The position numbers and the translations under genes were made by a program. Under the pieces are notes generated by a model. That model did not search any database. It saw only the letters and a program-made list of their open reading frames with translations, and was not told where the DNA came from. This document shows, piece by piece, positions 16,890 to 24,674 of a stretch of DNA of 64,000 nucleotides; position 1 is the first letter of the stretch, and the number at the start of each line of letters is the position of its first letter. Location of the stretch: the NCBI RefSeq assembly GCF_039542905.1, contig NZ_BAABIS010000001.1:8060001-8124000 (forward strand). Direction: 5' to 3'. Origin of the DNA: Kitasatospora terrestris. GTDB lineage: Bacteria > Actinomycetota > Actinomycetes > Streptomycetales > Streptomycetaceae.

Positions 16890-17510
16890 TCAGGTGTTCG
16901 ACGGCGTCGGCTGGAGGGAGTCGAGCCAGTCGAGGAGGCGGGTGCCTTCGCGGGTCATGATCTCGGGGTCGCGGAGGGCGTTGGCGAGGAGGGACATGCC
17001 CTGGTAGCCGGCGACCAGGGTGAGGGCGAGGCCGTCGGGGTCGGGGAGGTCGAGGGCGCGGAACTGGGTGGCGGACCAGTCGAGGAGGCGGCGGATCACC
17101 GCGCCGACCTCGGCGTCGAGGGTGCCGTCGGTGCGCTTGTCGAGCTCGACGGCGAGGGTGCCGGTGGGGCAGCCGTGCAGGGCCGCGCGTTCGCGTTCGC
17201 CGATCCAGCCGGCGACCAGGGCCTTCAGGCGGTCGCGGGGGTCGGTGAACCGGTCGAGCGTGGCGGTGAGCTGGTCGAGGTGCGCGGTGTGCTCGGAGAG
17301 GGCGGCGCGGACCAGCTCGTCCTTGGTCTTGAAGTAGTAGTAGACGTTCCCGAGCGGGACGTCGGCCTCGCGGGCGATGTCGGCGAGGGTGGTGCGTTCG
17401 ACGCCCTGCTCGTGCAGGACCTTGGCGGCGGCTGCGGTGAGGCGCCGGCGCTTGTGCGAGGCCTGGGTCCGTCGATCCACTGAGTTGGTCACCCAACTGA
17501 CTATAGACAT
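16890..17510 (-). CDS. TetR-family transcriptional regulator
   Basis: The 206-residue protein has the TetR N-terminal HTH (LTAAAAKVLHEQGVERTTLA, then READVPLGNVYYYFKTKDEL, about residues 25-68). The helical ligand domain includes GCPTGTLAVELDKR, as in TetR_C_16/YcdC-like proteins. The start is uncertain: ATG at 17510 has GGAGG directly against it, and a GTG at 17492 would start inside the palindrome AGTTGG-TCAC-CCAACT. It is divergent from an NAD(P)-binding protein gene 66 bp away and very likely represses both genes through the two dyads between them. Confidence 0.88.
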   Translation of the reverse strand: MSIVSWVTNSVDRRTQASHKRRRLTAAAAKVLHEQGVERTTLADIAREADVPLGNVYYYFKTKDELVRAALSEHTAHLDQLTATLDRFTDPRDRLKALVAGWIGERERAALHGCPTGTLAVELDKRTDGTLDAEVGAVIRRLLDWSATQFRALDLPDPDGLALTLVAGYQGMSLLANALRDPEIMTREGTRLLDWLDSLQPTPSNT

Positions 17511-17557
17511 CCTCCGGTGGGGGCGTGCTACGGTCGAACCAAGTCAGTCAACTAACT
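17483..17557. promoter_or_regulatory. Two TetR-type dyads between divergent genes
   Basis: Site 1 (17483-17498) is a perfect dyad of AGTTGG and CCAACT around TCAC. Site 2 (17542-17557, AGTCAGTCAACTAACT) is a 12-of-16 imperfect palindrome with the same AGT and ACT ends. They flank the start region of the TetR gene and the promoter of the divergent NAD(P)-binding gene. Confidence 0.6.
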
Positions 17558-17579
17558 CACTCGATCGAAGGGGACTGTG

Positions 17580-18455
17580 ATGATCACAGTGACGGGTGCC
17601 ACCGGCAACATCGGGCGGACGCTAGTCGGTCTGCTGGCGGGGGCGGGGGAGGAGGTCGTGGCGGTCTCGCGGCGGCCGCACGACGGAGGCGGTGCCCAGG
17701 GAGGCGGTGCACGGGGCGACGGTGCGGCGGGCGTCCGGTGGGTGCGGGCGGACGTCGGCGAGGCGGCGGGCATGGGGCCGGCGCTGGCCGGGGCGCGTGC
17801 GCTGTTCCTGGTGCTCGGCGGGGAGCTCAACCTCGGCGGTGAGAGCCCGGACGCGCTGGTGAAGGCGGCCGGCGACGCCGGGGTCGAGCGGATCGTGCTG
17901 GTCTCCTCGCAGGCGAGCGAGACCCGCCCGGACGCTCCCTCGCACGCCCGGCTGCGGGAGTTCGAGGCGGCGGTGCGGGCGTCCGGGCGGGCGTTCACCG
18001 TCCTGCGGCCCGCCGGGTTCGCCTCCAACGCCTTCGCCTGGGCGGAGACGGTGCGCACCGGGCGGACGGCGTTCGCGCCGTTCGGCGACGTGGCGCTGCC
18101 GGTGGTCGACCCCGCGGACATCGCGGCCGTCGCGGCGGCCGCGCTGACCGAGGACGGGCACGCGGGCCGCACCTACACCCTGACCGGCCCCGTGCCGATC
18201 AGCCCGCGCGAGCAGGTCGCCGCCGTCGCGGAGGCGCTGGGGGAGGAGGTCGCGTTCGTCGAGCTCTCCCGCGCGGAGGCGTCCGCGGCGATGTCCCGGT
18301 CCATGCCGGAGCAGGTCGTCACCGGCACGCTGGACATCCTCGGCGAGCCGCGGCCGGCCGAGCTCGTGGTCTCCCCGGACACGGAGGCCGTCCTCGGCCG
18401 CCCGGCGAGCCCGTTCGAGGCGTGGGTCGCGCGCAACCTGCCGGCGTTCCGCTGA
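17580..18455 (+). CDS. NAD(P)H-binding NmrA/SDR-like protein
   Basis: The 291-residue atypical short-chain dehydrogenase begins MITVTGATGNIGRTLVGLLAG, a Rossmann nucleotide-binding motif (TGATGNIG). IVLVSSQAS, then LREFEAAVRASGRAFTVLRP and AGFASNAFAW, follow the NmrA/azoreductase-like subgroup. VVDPADIAAVAAAAL and YTLTGP are also standard for this group. It may be a NAD(P)H-dependent reductase or redox-sensing protein. ATG at 17580 is preceded by AGGGG; a GTG directly before it is an alternative. It is divergent from, and likely repressed by, the adjacent TetR protein. Confidence 0.88.
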   Translation: MITVTGATGNIGRTLVGLLAGAGEEVVAVSRRPHDGGGAQGGGARGDGAAGVRWVRADVGEAAGMGPALAGARALFLVLGGELNLGGESPDALVKAAGDAGVERIVLVSSQASETRPDAPSHARLREFEAAVRASGRAFTVLRPAGFASNAFAWAETVRTGRTAFAPFGDVALPVVDPADIAAVAAAALTEDGHAGRTYTLTGPVPISPREQVAAVAEALGEEVAFVELSRAEASAAMSRSMPEQVVTGTLDILGEPRPAELVVSPDTEAVLGRPASPFEAWVARNLPAFR

Positions 18456-18530
18456 CCGGCGGCGCTCAGGCGCTCAGGCGTTCAGGCCCGAGGTGCGGGA
18501 GCTCAAGCCCGAGGGCCGAGGTGCGGAAGT

Positions 18531-19520
18531 TCAGGCCCAGGGGAGGGCGGAGCGGGTCTTCCAGTAGTGGTCGGCCGGTTCGGCGAGCGGGGCGAGTCCG
18601 GCCAGGTCGTCCGGGGTGAGGGCGAGGTCGGCGGCCGTCAGGTTGGAGGCGAGCTGCCCGGTGGTGGCCGCGCCGGAGAGCACCAGGTCGGCCCACGGCT
18701 GGGCGGCCGCGGCGGCGAGCGCGAGCGCGTCGCAGGTGGTCCCGGCGCGGGCGGCGACGGCGCGCAGCGCGGCGGTGTCGGGTCCGGTGGCGTTGCGGTC
18801 GGCGAGGCGGCCGTTGGCCATGCCCTCCTTGATGACGACCAGCACGCCGCGGGCCCCCGCCTCGGCGAGCGCGGGTCCGGCGGAGGTCTCCAGGACGTTC
18901 CAGGTGGACTGGACGGCGGTGAAGAGGGCCCGGCCGTCGACCGTGATGTCCAGGGCGGCCAGGATCGCCGCCGCCTGCGCCGGGCCGCTGGTGGAGAGCC
19001 CCACCCGGACGCCCTCCGCAGCCAGCGCGGCGAGCCGCCCGTGCAGGACCGGGTCGGTGAGCGCCGGGCTGTCCGGGGTGACGGAGTGCACCAGGTAGAC
19101 GTCGGGCAGCCGGCCGAGCGTGGCCCGGGTCTCGGCGATCTGGCGGTCGAACACCGCCACCGAGTGCTCCTTCACCTCGTGCACCGGCACCCCGGAGGCA
19201 CGCCAGTCGGCGGTGTAGGTGTAGCCCCACTTGCTGCCGACCGTGCACTGCGCCGCGGCCTCCGGCCGGGCGGCCAGCCATCCGCCGAGGAACTCCTCGG
19301 CGCGCCCGTACGAGCGGGCGGTGTCCAGGTACCGCACGCCGGCGGCGTACGCGGCGTCGAGCAGCTGGTGGGTCCGCTCGCGGAGGGCGTCGACAGTGCG
19401 GTCGGCCGGCAGGTCCCGGTCGCGTCCGAGCGTGATGTACCCGGGCCGTCCGACCGCGGCCGTGCCCAGGCCGTACCGGGCGACGGACGGGCGGTGATCG
19501 GCGGTCGGTGCGTGCGACAT
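18531..19520 (-). CDS. Aldo/keto reductase
   Basis: The 329-residue TIM-barrel protein shows family features. GVRYLDTARSYGRAEEFLG holds the catalytic Asp and Tyr, and TVGSKWGY supplies the lysine near residue 95. VYLVHSVTPDSPAL corresponds to the active-site His region. The C-terminal NADPH-binding part contains LVLSGAATTGQLASNL. ATG at 19520 begins just before the conserved RYGLGTAAVGRPGYITLG. Substrate unknown; NADPH-dependent reduction of aldehydes or ketones is expected. Short imperfect direct repeats (CCGAGGTGCGG) lie just past its stop at about 18488-18526. Confidence 0.9.
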   Translation of the reverse strand: MSHAPTADHRPSVARYGLGTAAVGRPGYITLGRDRDLPADRTVDALRERTHQLLDAAYAAGVRYLDTARSYGRAEEFLGGWLAARPEAAAQCTVGSKWGYTYTADWRASGVPVHEVKEHSVAVFDRQIAETRATLGRLPDVYLVHSVTPDSPALTDPVLHGRLAALAAEGVRVGLSTSGPAQAAAILAALDITVDGRALFTAVQSTWNVLETSAGPALAEAGARGVLVVIKEGMANGRLADRNATGPDTAALRAVAARAGTTCDALALAAAAAQPWADLVLSGAATTGQLASNLTAADLALTPDDLAGLAPLAEPADHYWKTRSALPWA

Positions 19521-19664
19521 GGGCGGCCCTCGGTGACGGTGACGGCGGTGCGGGCGGGGCCGTGGCGGCCCCGCCCGCACCCTATCCGTCCTGTTCCGGG
19601 CGGTGGGACGGCACCCGTCGGGGACGCGCCCGGGCCCGGGGGCGTGCGCCGGGCGGTGGCTGCG

Positions 19665-20066
19665 TCAGGCCGCCGCGGGGACCGGGCCGTCGGACGCCGT
19701 GCCGCGCGCCCGGGCGTGCCGGGAGGGCAGCTGGAGCAGGCGGCAGCCGTGCAGCTCCAGGACCCGCAGGACCGAGGCGGTCTGCTCGGGGCGCAGGCCG
19801 AACACGTACAGCCCGGGGACCAGGACCGCCGTGATCCAGCCCGCGGCGACGGCGCGCAGCAGGGCGTCCAGGGCCGGGAGGCCGTCGGCGACGCGCAGGC
19901 CGTTGTCGATGTGCAGCTGCGGTTCGGGCAGCCCGTGGTCGGCGGCGAGGGCGTCCAGGGCCCAGCGCTGGCACTCCATGCCGGTCGGGTCGAAGGGGTA
20001 GGAGCGGAGGTAGGCCGCCGTGCGGGGCGGCTGTCCGGCGTCGCCGGCTCGCTCGAATGCGTCCAT
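19665..20066 (-). CDS. Recombinase/resolvase-like orphan protein
   Basis: This 133-residue protein has the pattern of small streptomycete proteins annotated as resolvase-like. AAYLRSYPFDPTGMECQR is followed by a region with HIDNGLRVADGLPAL, then AGWITAVLVPGLYVFGL and LRVLELHGCRLLQLPS. This mirrors the N-terminal catalytic fold of serine recombinases, but I cannot see the catalytic serine in an R-x-S context or a DNA-binding tail. It is therefore unlikely to be an active recombinase. It is one of the genes most specific to this lineage; function unknown. The ATG at 20066 was chosen over an in-frame ATG 15 codons upstream. Confidence 0.55.
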   Translation of the reverse strand: MDAFERAGDAGQPPRTAAYLRSYPFDPTGMECQRWALDALAADHGLPEPQLHIDNGLRVADGLPALDALLRAVAAGWITAVLVPGLYVFGLRPEQTASVLRVLELHGCRLLQLPSRHARARGTASDGPVPAAA

Positions 20067-20132
20067 CGCTGCCACCTGCCTGATCTCGGGGCCGCCGGGC
20101 TGCGGCGGCACGTCCAGCAGACCGCGCGGATC

Positions 20133-20175
20133 ACTGGGGGTTCAATTGCGGGCACTACCTATTCGCACCCCCAGT
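20133..20175. terminator. Inverted repeat between CMD-family and recombinase-like genes
   Basis: Nine-base arms ACTGGGGGT (20133-20141) and ACCCCCAGT (20167-20175) enclose a 25-base AT-richer loop. It lies after the stop of the minus-strand CMD-family gene and before the start of the recombinase-like gene, so it could terminate the first or regulate the second. Confidence 0.4.
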
Positions 20176-20251
20176 CACCCGGAGCGCCCGGACGTGCACC
20201 CCGCGGTGGGAGCCCGTCCGGGTCCGGCGCGCGGTGCTGTGGTTCGAGGGA

Positions 20252-20734
20252 TCAGGTCCACTGGTCGGCCGGCTTGACGCCGGGGACGGGCTTGCCGATC
20301 AGGGCCAGCGGGACGAAGAAGTTCACCTGGCCGATGGCGAGGGTGAGGGTGGTCAGCGCCTTGGGGTCGTAGTGCCCGGCGGCCTCGGCGTACAGCTCGT
20401 CGGAGACCCGCTCGCCCTGCGGGTTGGGCGTGAGGACGGCCTCGACCAGGGCGAGGGCGACCCGTTCGGCGGGGGTGAAGTACGGCGCGGACTGCCAGGT
20501 GGCGACCGCGTCGAGGCGCTCCTCGCGCTCGCCGGCCTTGCGGAGCAGACCGGTGTGCAGGGCGGTGAGGTACGTGCTGCCGACGATCTGCCCGGCCCGG
20601 AGCTGGACCAGGCCGATGGTGGTGCGCGGGACGGAGCGGTTGCCGGTGGCGCGGAACAGCCAGCCCGAGAGCTCCTCCAGCTCGGGGACCTGGGCGATCG
20701 GGTCGGACATCCGGGAGCGCGGCGCGGTGGTCAT
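20252..20734 (-). CDS. Carboxymuconolactone decarboxylase-family protein lacking the CxxC site
   Basis: The 160-residue protein has the CMD/AhpD fold signature. VPRTTIGLVQLRAGQIVGSTY and LTALHTGLLRKAGE align with the usual R-A-x-Q-I-N-G-C-x-x-C-x-x-x-H redox motif. The segment ERLDAVATW is followed by AERVALALVEAV. Both cysteines are replaced: Ser and Leu stand at the CxxC positions, while the His (ALH) remains. Peroxidase activity is therefore unlikely; decarboxylase-like or binding roles remain possible. Its promoter is a perfect match to the ECF41 consensus, tying it to the sigma factor at 13.8 kb. Confidence 0.85.
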   Translation of the reverse strand: MTTAPRSRMSDPIAQVPELEELSGWLFRATGNRSVPRTTIGLVQLRAGQIVGSTYLTALHTGLLRKAGEREERLDAVATWQSAPYFTPAERVALALVEAVLTPNPQGERVSDELYAEAAGHYDPKALTTLTLAIGQVNFFVPLALIGKPVPGVKPADQWT

Positions 20735-20778
20735 GGGGTGGTCCTCTCGGGGGTTCCGTCCGTTGCTGTCACTGCACC

Positions 20779-20805
20779 GACGGATCCCGGCCCGGCGATG
20801 TGACA
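20779..20805 (-). promoter_or_regulatory. Perfect ECF41-type promoter of the CMD-family gene
   Basis: On the minus strand TGTCACA (20799-20805) and CGTC (20779-20782) are exactly 16 bp apart, matching the ECF41 consensus at all eleven bases. The -10 element ends 44 bp before the start codon of the CMD-family gene, the same geometry as the two candidate promoters at 13.7 kb. Confidence 0.8.
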
Positions 20806-20853
20806 GCCGGGCGCGGGTCTCTCCGGAGGACTTCTTCGAGGGCGGTCGCCGGA

Positions 20854-21768
20854 TCAGGCCAGGGCGGCGGCGAGGAGTTCGGCGGTGCGGGCGACCAGGG
20901 GTTCGTCCGCGGGGGCGGTGGGGTCGTGCTTGGTGGAGAGGACCACCAGGACGATCGGCTCGCGCCCGGGCGGCCAGGTGAGGCCGGCGTCGTTGGTGGT
21001 GCCGTAGCTGCCGGTGCCGGTCTTGTCGGCGAGGGTCCAGTCCGCGGGGAGCCCGGCGCGGAAGCGGTGGGTGCTGGTGGTGTTGGCCAGCAGCCAGCCG
21101 GTGAGGCGGTCCCGGTCGGGTGCGGTGAGGGCGTTGCCGAGGGTGAGACGGGCGTAGGTCCGGGCGAGGGCGCGGGGGCTCGACGTGTCGGTGACCCGGT
21201 CCGGTTCGGCGGTGTTGAGGTCGGGTTCCCAGCGGTCGAGGCGGGTGACCGGGTCGCCGAGGGAGCGGCAGAAGCGGGTCACGGCGGTCGGGCCGCCGAG
21301 TTCGCGCAGCAGCAGGTTGGCGGCGCCGTTGTCGCTGTGGGTGATGGCGGCGGCGCACAGGTCGGCGACGGTCATGCCGTGGGCGAGGTTCTCCGGCAGG
21401 CCGGTGATCGGGGCGTAGCCGGACCTGGTGACGTACTCCTCGGTGTAGCGGATCACCGTGGCGAGGTGGCCGCCGTCGTGGTCGAGGTCGCGCAGGACGG
21501 CGGCCACGGCGATGGTCTTGAAGGTCGAGCAGTACGGGAACAGCTCGTCGGCGCGGTGGCGCACGGTCCGGCCCGTTCCGGTGTCGTACGCGAAGACGCC
21601 CAGCCGGGCGGCGTGTTCCCGTTCGAGGGCGCGCAGCTCCTCGCCGAGATGCGGGACGGCGCCCCGGTCCTGGGCGGCGGCCCGGCCGCTGCCCAGCGGG
21701 AGCGCGACGGCGAGGGCCGTCGCCGCTGCTCCGGTGAGCATCCCGCGCCTGTTCGGACGTACCGTCAT
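20854..21768 (-). CDS. Class A beta-lactamase
   Basis: The 304-residue enzyme has every class A hallmark: S-T-F-K at residues 81-84 (the catalytic serine 70 motif), S-D-N at 145-147, E-P-D-L-N at 181-185 (general base Glu166) and K-T-G at 249-251. The N-terminus has RPNRRGMLTGAAATALAVAL, a twin-arginine-like export signal with an AAA-Q site near residue 33. It hydrolyses beta-lactam rings outside the membrane. Streptomycetes commonly carry such genes. It is divergent from a DUF885 gene with about 105 bp between starts; no BlaI/AmpR regulator is adjacent. Confidence 0.96.
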   Translation of the reverse strand: MTVRPNRRGMLTGAAATALAVALPLGSGRAAAQDRGAVPHLGEELRALEREHAARLGVFAYDTGTGRTVRHRADELFPYCSTFKTIAVAAVLRDLDHDGGHLATVIRYTEEYVTRSGYAPITGLPENLAHGMTVADLCAAAITHSDNGAANLLLRELGGPTAVTRFCRSLGDPVTRLDRWEPDLNTAEPDRVTDTSSPRALARTYARLTLGNALTAPDRDRLTGWLLANTTSTHRFRAGLPADWTLADKTGTGSYGTTNDAGLTWPPGREPIVLVVLSTKHDPTAPADEPLVARTAELLAAALA

Positions 21769-21873
21769 GTTGTCCTCCGCTTCCCTCGTCCCACCGGGCG
21801 GTCGGCGCCCGGCCCTACATCCCACCACGCTGTCTGTGCCCGAAAGGTCACGAGGATCGGCCATGATGGCGCC

Positions 21874-23571
21874 ATGGCCGATGAAACGATCACCCCACGC
21901 ACCATCGCCGACCGCCACCTCGACCGGGTGGCCGCCCACGATCCGCTGGAGGCCGCCTGGTTGGGCCTGCACCCGGATGACGACAGGCAGCCGGACCTCT
22001 CCCCGGAGGGGTTCGAGGCACACGCCGCCACCGTCCGGGGCACCCTCGCCGAGCTCGACGCCGCCTCCGCCGCCGGAGCGGCCTGGACGGACCCCGCCGA
22101 CCGGCGCTGCGAGCGGCTGCTCCGGGACCGCCTCAGCGCCGAACTCGCCCTGCACGAAAGCGGGGAGAACTTCCGTCAGCTGCGCCCCATCGGTGCCCAC
22201 GTGCACCAGGTGCGGGACATCTTCACCTACATGCCCACCGAGACGGACGAGCAGTGGGCCGTCGTGGCCGGTCGGCTCCGCAACCTGCCCGCCGCACTCG
22301 ACGGCTACCGGGCCACCCTCACCGAGGGGGTCTCCCGCGGTCTGCTCGCGGCCCCGCGCCAGGCGGCCGCGGTGGCCGACCAGCTCACCGCCTGGACGGG
22401 GGAAGCGACCGGCGGCGCCGGCTGGTTCGCCGACCTCGTCGCGCCCGGGCCCGAACGGCTGCGCACCGAGCTGGACGGCGCCGCGGGCAAGGCCACCGCC
22501 GCGGTCGCCGACTTCCGCGACTGGCTGCGGAACACCTACACGCCCGCCGCCGTCGCGGCGGGCGTCCCGGACGCCGTGGGCCGCGAGCGCTACCGCCTCG
22601 CGGTCCGCCACAACACCGGCGCCGACCTCGACCTGGACGAGGCGTACGCCTGGGCCTGGAGCGAGTTCCACCGCACGGCCGCGGAGATGCGCGCCGAGGC
22701 GCAGCGCGTCCTGCCCGGGGCGGGGGTCAAGGAGGCGGTGGACCACCTGGAACGGCACGGCCACGTCGTGCACGGTGAGGAGGCGGTCCGGGACTGGCTC
22801 CAGCAGGTGATGGACGGGGCGATCACCGCACTCGACGGCACGCACTTCGACATCGCCGGGCCGCTGCGCCGGGTGGAGTCCCACACAGCGCCTCCGGGAA
22901 CCGCCGCCGCGCCGTACTACACCGGCCCCAACCTGGACTTCAGCCGCCCCGGCCGCACCTACCTGCCCACCCTCGGCCGGACCGCCTTCCCGACCTGGCA
23001 GCTCGTCACCACCTGGTACCACGAGGGCGTCCCCGGGCACCACCTGCAGCTCGCCCAGTGGGTGGCGCTCGCCGACCGGCTCAGCCGCTACCAGACCACC
23101 CTGGGCACGGTCAGCGCCAACATCGAAGGCTGGGCGCTGTACGCGGAACGGCTCATGGACGAACTGGGCTTCTTCGAGGATCCCGCCCACCGCCTCGGCT
23201 TCCTCGACCAACAGATGCTGCGCACGATCCGGGTGATCGTCGACATCGGCATGCACCTCGGCCTGCGGATCCCCGCCGATGCCGGCTTCCACCCCGGCGA
23301 GCGGTGGACCCCCGAACTGGCGACCGCGTTCATGGCCGAGTTCAACGGCAGTCCGGCCGAGCTGCGGGAGAGCGAGATCGTCCGGTACCTCGGCTGGCCG
23401 GGCCAGGCCATCGGCTACAAGCTCGGCGAACGCGCCTGGCTGCGGGGGCGGGAGGCCGCTCGCCGCCGGCAGGGAGCCGCGTTCGACCTCAAGGCCTGGC
23501 ACATGGGCGCGCTCGCCCAGGGATCGCTCGGCCTGGACGACCTGGTCGACCAGCTCGCCGAGGTCCAGTAG
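21874..23571 (+). CDS. DUF885-family putative metallo-hydrolase
   Basis: This 565-residue protein matches the DUF885 family, usually annotated as putative peptidases. The core motif WYHEGVPGHHLQLAQ (about residues 378-392) contains HExxxxHH, which would bind a metal. NIEGWALYAERLMDELGFF follows with a conserved Glu, and RYLGWPGQAIGYKLGE is the family's C-terminal signature. There is no signal peptide, so it acts in the cytosol. Substrate unknown; carboxypeptidase-like or amide-cleaving activity is known for some members. The ATG at 21874 fits the family start. Confidence 0.88.
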   Translation: MADETITPRTIADRHLDRVAAHDPLEAAWLGLHPDDDRQPDLSPEGFEAHAATVRGTLAELDAASAAGAAWTDPADRRCERLLRDRLSAELALHESGENFRQLRPIGAHVHQVRDIFTYMPTETDEQWAVVAGRLRNLPAALDGYRATLTEGVSRGLLAAPRQAAAVADQLTAWTGEATGGAGWFADLVAPGPERLRTELDGAAGKATAAVADFRDWLRNTYTPAAVAAGVPDAVGRERYRLAVRHNTGADLDLDEAYAWAWSEFHRTAAEMRAEAQRVLPGAGVKEAVDHLERHGHVVHGEEAVRDWLQQVMDGAITALDGTHFDIAGPLRRVESHTAPPGTAAAPYYTGPNLDFSRPGRTYLPTLGRTAFPTWQLVTTWYHEGVPGHHLQLAQWVALADRLSRYQTTLGTVSANIEGWALYAERLMDELGFFEDPAHRLGFLDQQMLRTIRVIVDIGMHLGLRIPADAGFHPGERWTPELATAFMAEFNGSPAELRESEIVRYLGWPGQAIGYKLGERAWLRGREAARRRQGAAFDLKAWHMGALAQGSLGLDDLVDQLAEVQ

Positions 23572-23585
23572 GAGGCCGGGAGGAC

Positions 23586-23671
23586 GGGAGGCCGGTCGGT
23601 CAGGTCAGCGCCGGGAGGCCGGTCGGTCAGGTCAGGTCAGCCCCGGGAGGCCGGTCGGTCAGGTCAGTGCC
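23586..23671. repeat. Three 27-32-bp tandem repeats overlapping a gene end
   Basis: Units at 23586-23612, 23613-23644 and 23645-23671 share GGGAGGCCGGTCGGTCAGGT. The middle unit carries an extra five-base duplication (GGTCA). The array follows the DUF885 stop and runs into the C-terminus of the minus-strand gene at 23627, where it codes repeated DRPPGADLT-like residues. Confidence 0.9.
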
Positions 23672-24049
23672 GGGAGGAAGCCGCCGCGGGGATGTGCCGG
23701 CGCGGAGCAGGTGTGCCCAGTCCAGGGACTCGGGCAGGGCGTCGAGGGAGAGCACCACGGCGCCGCCGGCCCGCTCGGCGTCCTCGCACCAGTCGGCGAG
23801 GTCGGCCGGCAGCCCCTGGTCCCCGTCGACGACCGGCGCGACCATCGAGGGGATGACGACGCCGGCCTCGCCCGGGCCGTCGACGACGCAGAGGGTGAGC
23901 TTCGGGACGATGCTCCACCCGTCGCAGCGGGGCACCTCGCCGTCGGTGACGGCGAGGACCGGCAGGTCGTCGTGGACGGGGGCGGCCGCCAGCAGCAGCG
24001 CGGGGACGGTGCCGCGGACGAACAGGGCCTGCTCGGGAGGGAGAAGCAT
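23627..24049 (-). CDS. Hypothetical protein with SseB-like length and repeat-derived tail
   Basis: The 140-residue product begins MLLPPEQALFVRGTVPALLL. It alternates short strands (LPVLAVTDGEVPRC, LTLCVVDG, GVVIPSMVAPVVDGDQG) and ends with a helix and a Pro-Gly-Asp-rich tail generated by the tandem repeats. I do not recognise the family. The ATG at 24049 has no strong ribosome-binding site, so the start is tentative. Codon use is typical of real genes here: third positions are almost all G or C. Because the array contributes the last 15 or so codons, the protein may have lost or gained its natural end by repeat expansion. Confidence 0.5.
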   Translation of the reverse strand: MLLPPEQALFVRGTVPALLLAAAPVHDDLPVLAVTDGEVPRCDGWSIVPKLTLCVVDGPGEAGVVIPSMVAPVVDGDQGLPADLADWCEDAERAGGAVVLSLDALPESLDWAHLLRAGTSPRRLPPGTDLTDRPPGADLT

Positions 24050-24191
24050 CCGCCCACTCTCGCAGGTCGGTGCGCGCGGCGGAACGGCGGGTTCCGACCG
24101 GTCGGGCGCGAGGCGGCGCCGGGCCGGTCGGCGTGGTGGCCGGGGACGGCCGCCCGGTGCTGGCACGATCGCGGGGACGAGAGGGTCAGGG

Positions 24192-24674
24192 ATGTGCCAC
24201 TACTGCGGGTGCCGTGAGATCCCGCTGCTCAAGGAGTTCATCGCCGAGCACGCGTCCGTCACCGACCTGGCCGGCGCCGCGGTCCGGGCGCTCGACGCCG
24301 GTGACGTGGCCGGGGCACGCCGGCTGGTCGCGCCGATGGCCGAGCAACTGCGCCGGCACTGGGCCGGCGAGGAACAGGGCCTGTTCGCGGTGATGCGTGA
24401 GAACCCCGAGTACACGGCCTACGTCGACGACCTGGTCCGCGAGCACCGCGAGCTCGCCGACTTCCTGGCCGGCCTCGACCTCGGATCGGCCGAGCAGCGG
24501 GCCGAGTTCGTCCGCTCGGCGGCCGAGCTGGAGCATCACATCGCCAAGGAGGAGGACGGCCTCTTCCCCGCCGCGCTGACCGAACTCACCGGCGAGCAGT
24601 GGAACACGGCCATGGCCGCCTGGCGGGCGAACGCCTTCGCCGGGGGCGGGCCGGTCAGCGACGCAGCGCGATGA
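24192..24674 (+). CDS. Hemerythrin-domain protein
   Basis: The 160-residue four-helix-bundle protein has the regularly spaced ligands of a hemerythrin-like di-iron site: EFIAEHASV, RRHWAGEEQGLF, REHREL and LEHHIAKEEDGLFP. It begins MCHYCGC, a cysteine cluster that is conserved in a streptomycete subgroup and may bind metal or sense redox state. A role in oxygen, NO or iron handling is expected from the family. Its 3' end overlaps the convergent methyltransferase gene by 20 bp. Confidence 0.87.
   Translation: MCHYCGCREIPLLKEFIAEHASVTDLAGAAVRALDAGDVAGARRLVAPMAEQLRRHWAGEEQGLFAVMRENPEYTAYVDDLVREHRELADFLAGLDLGSAEQRAEFVRSAAELEHHIAKEEDGLFPAALTELTGEQWNTAMAAWRANAFAGGGPVSDAAR

Noticed and set aside
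20134..20160. tRNA T-arm-like string GGTTCAATT that could mark an attachment site
   Set aside because: No acceptor or anticodon arm can be built around it; it is explained better by the 9-bp stem-loop at 20133-20175.
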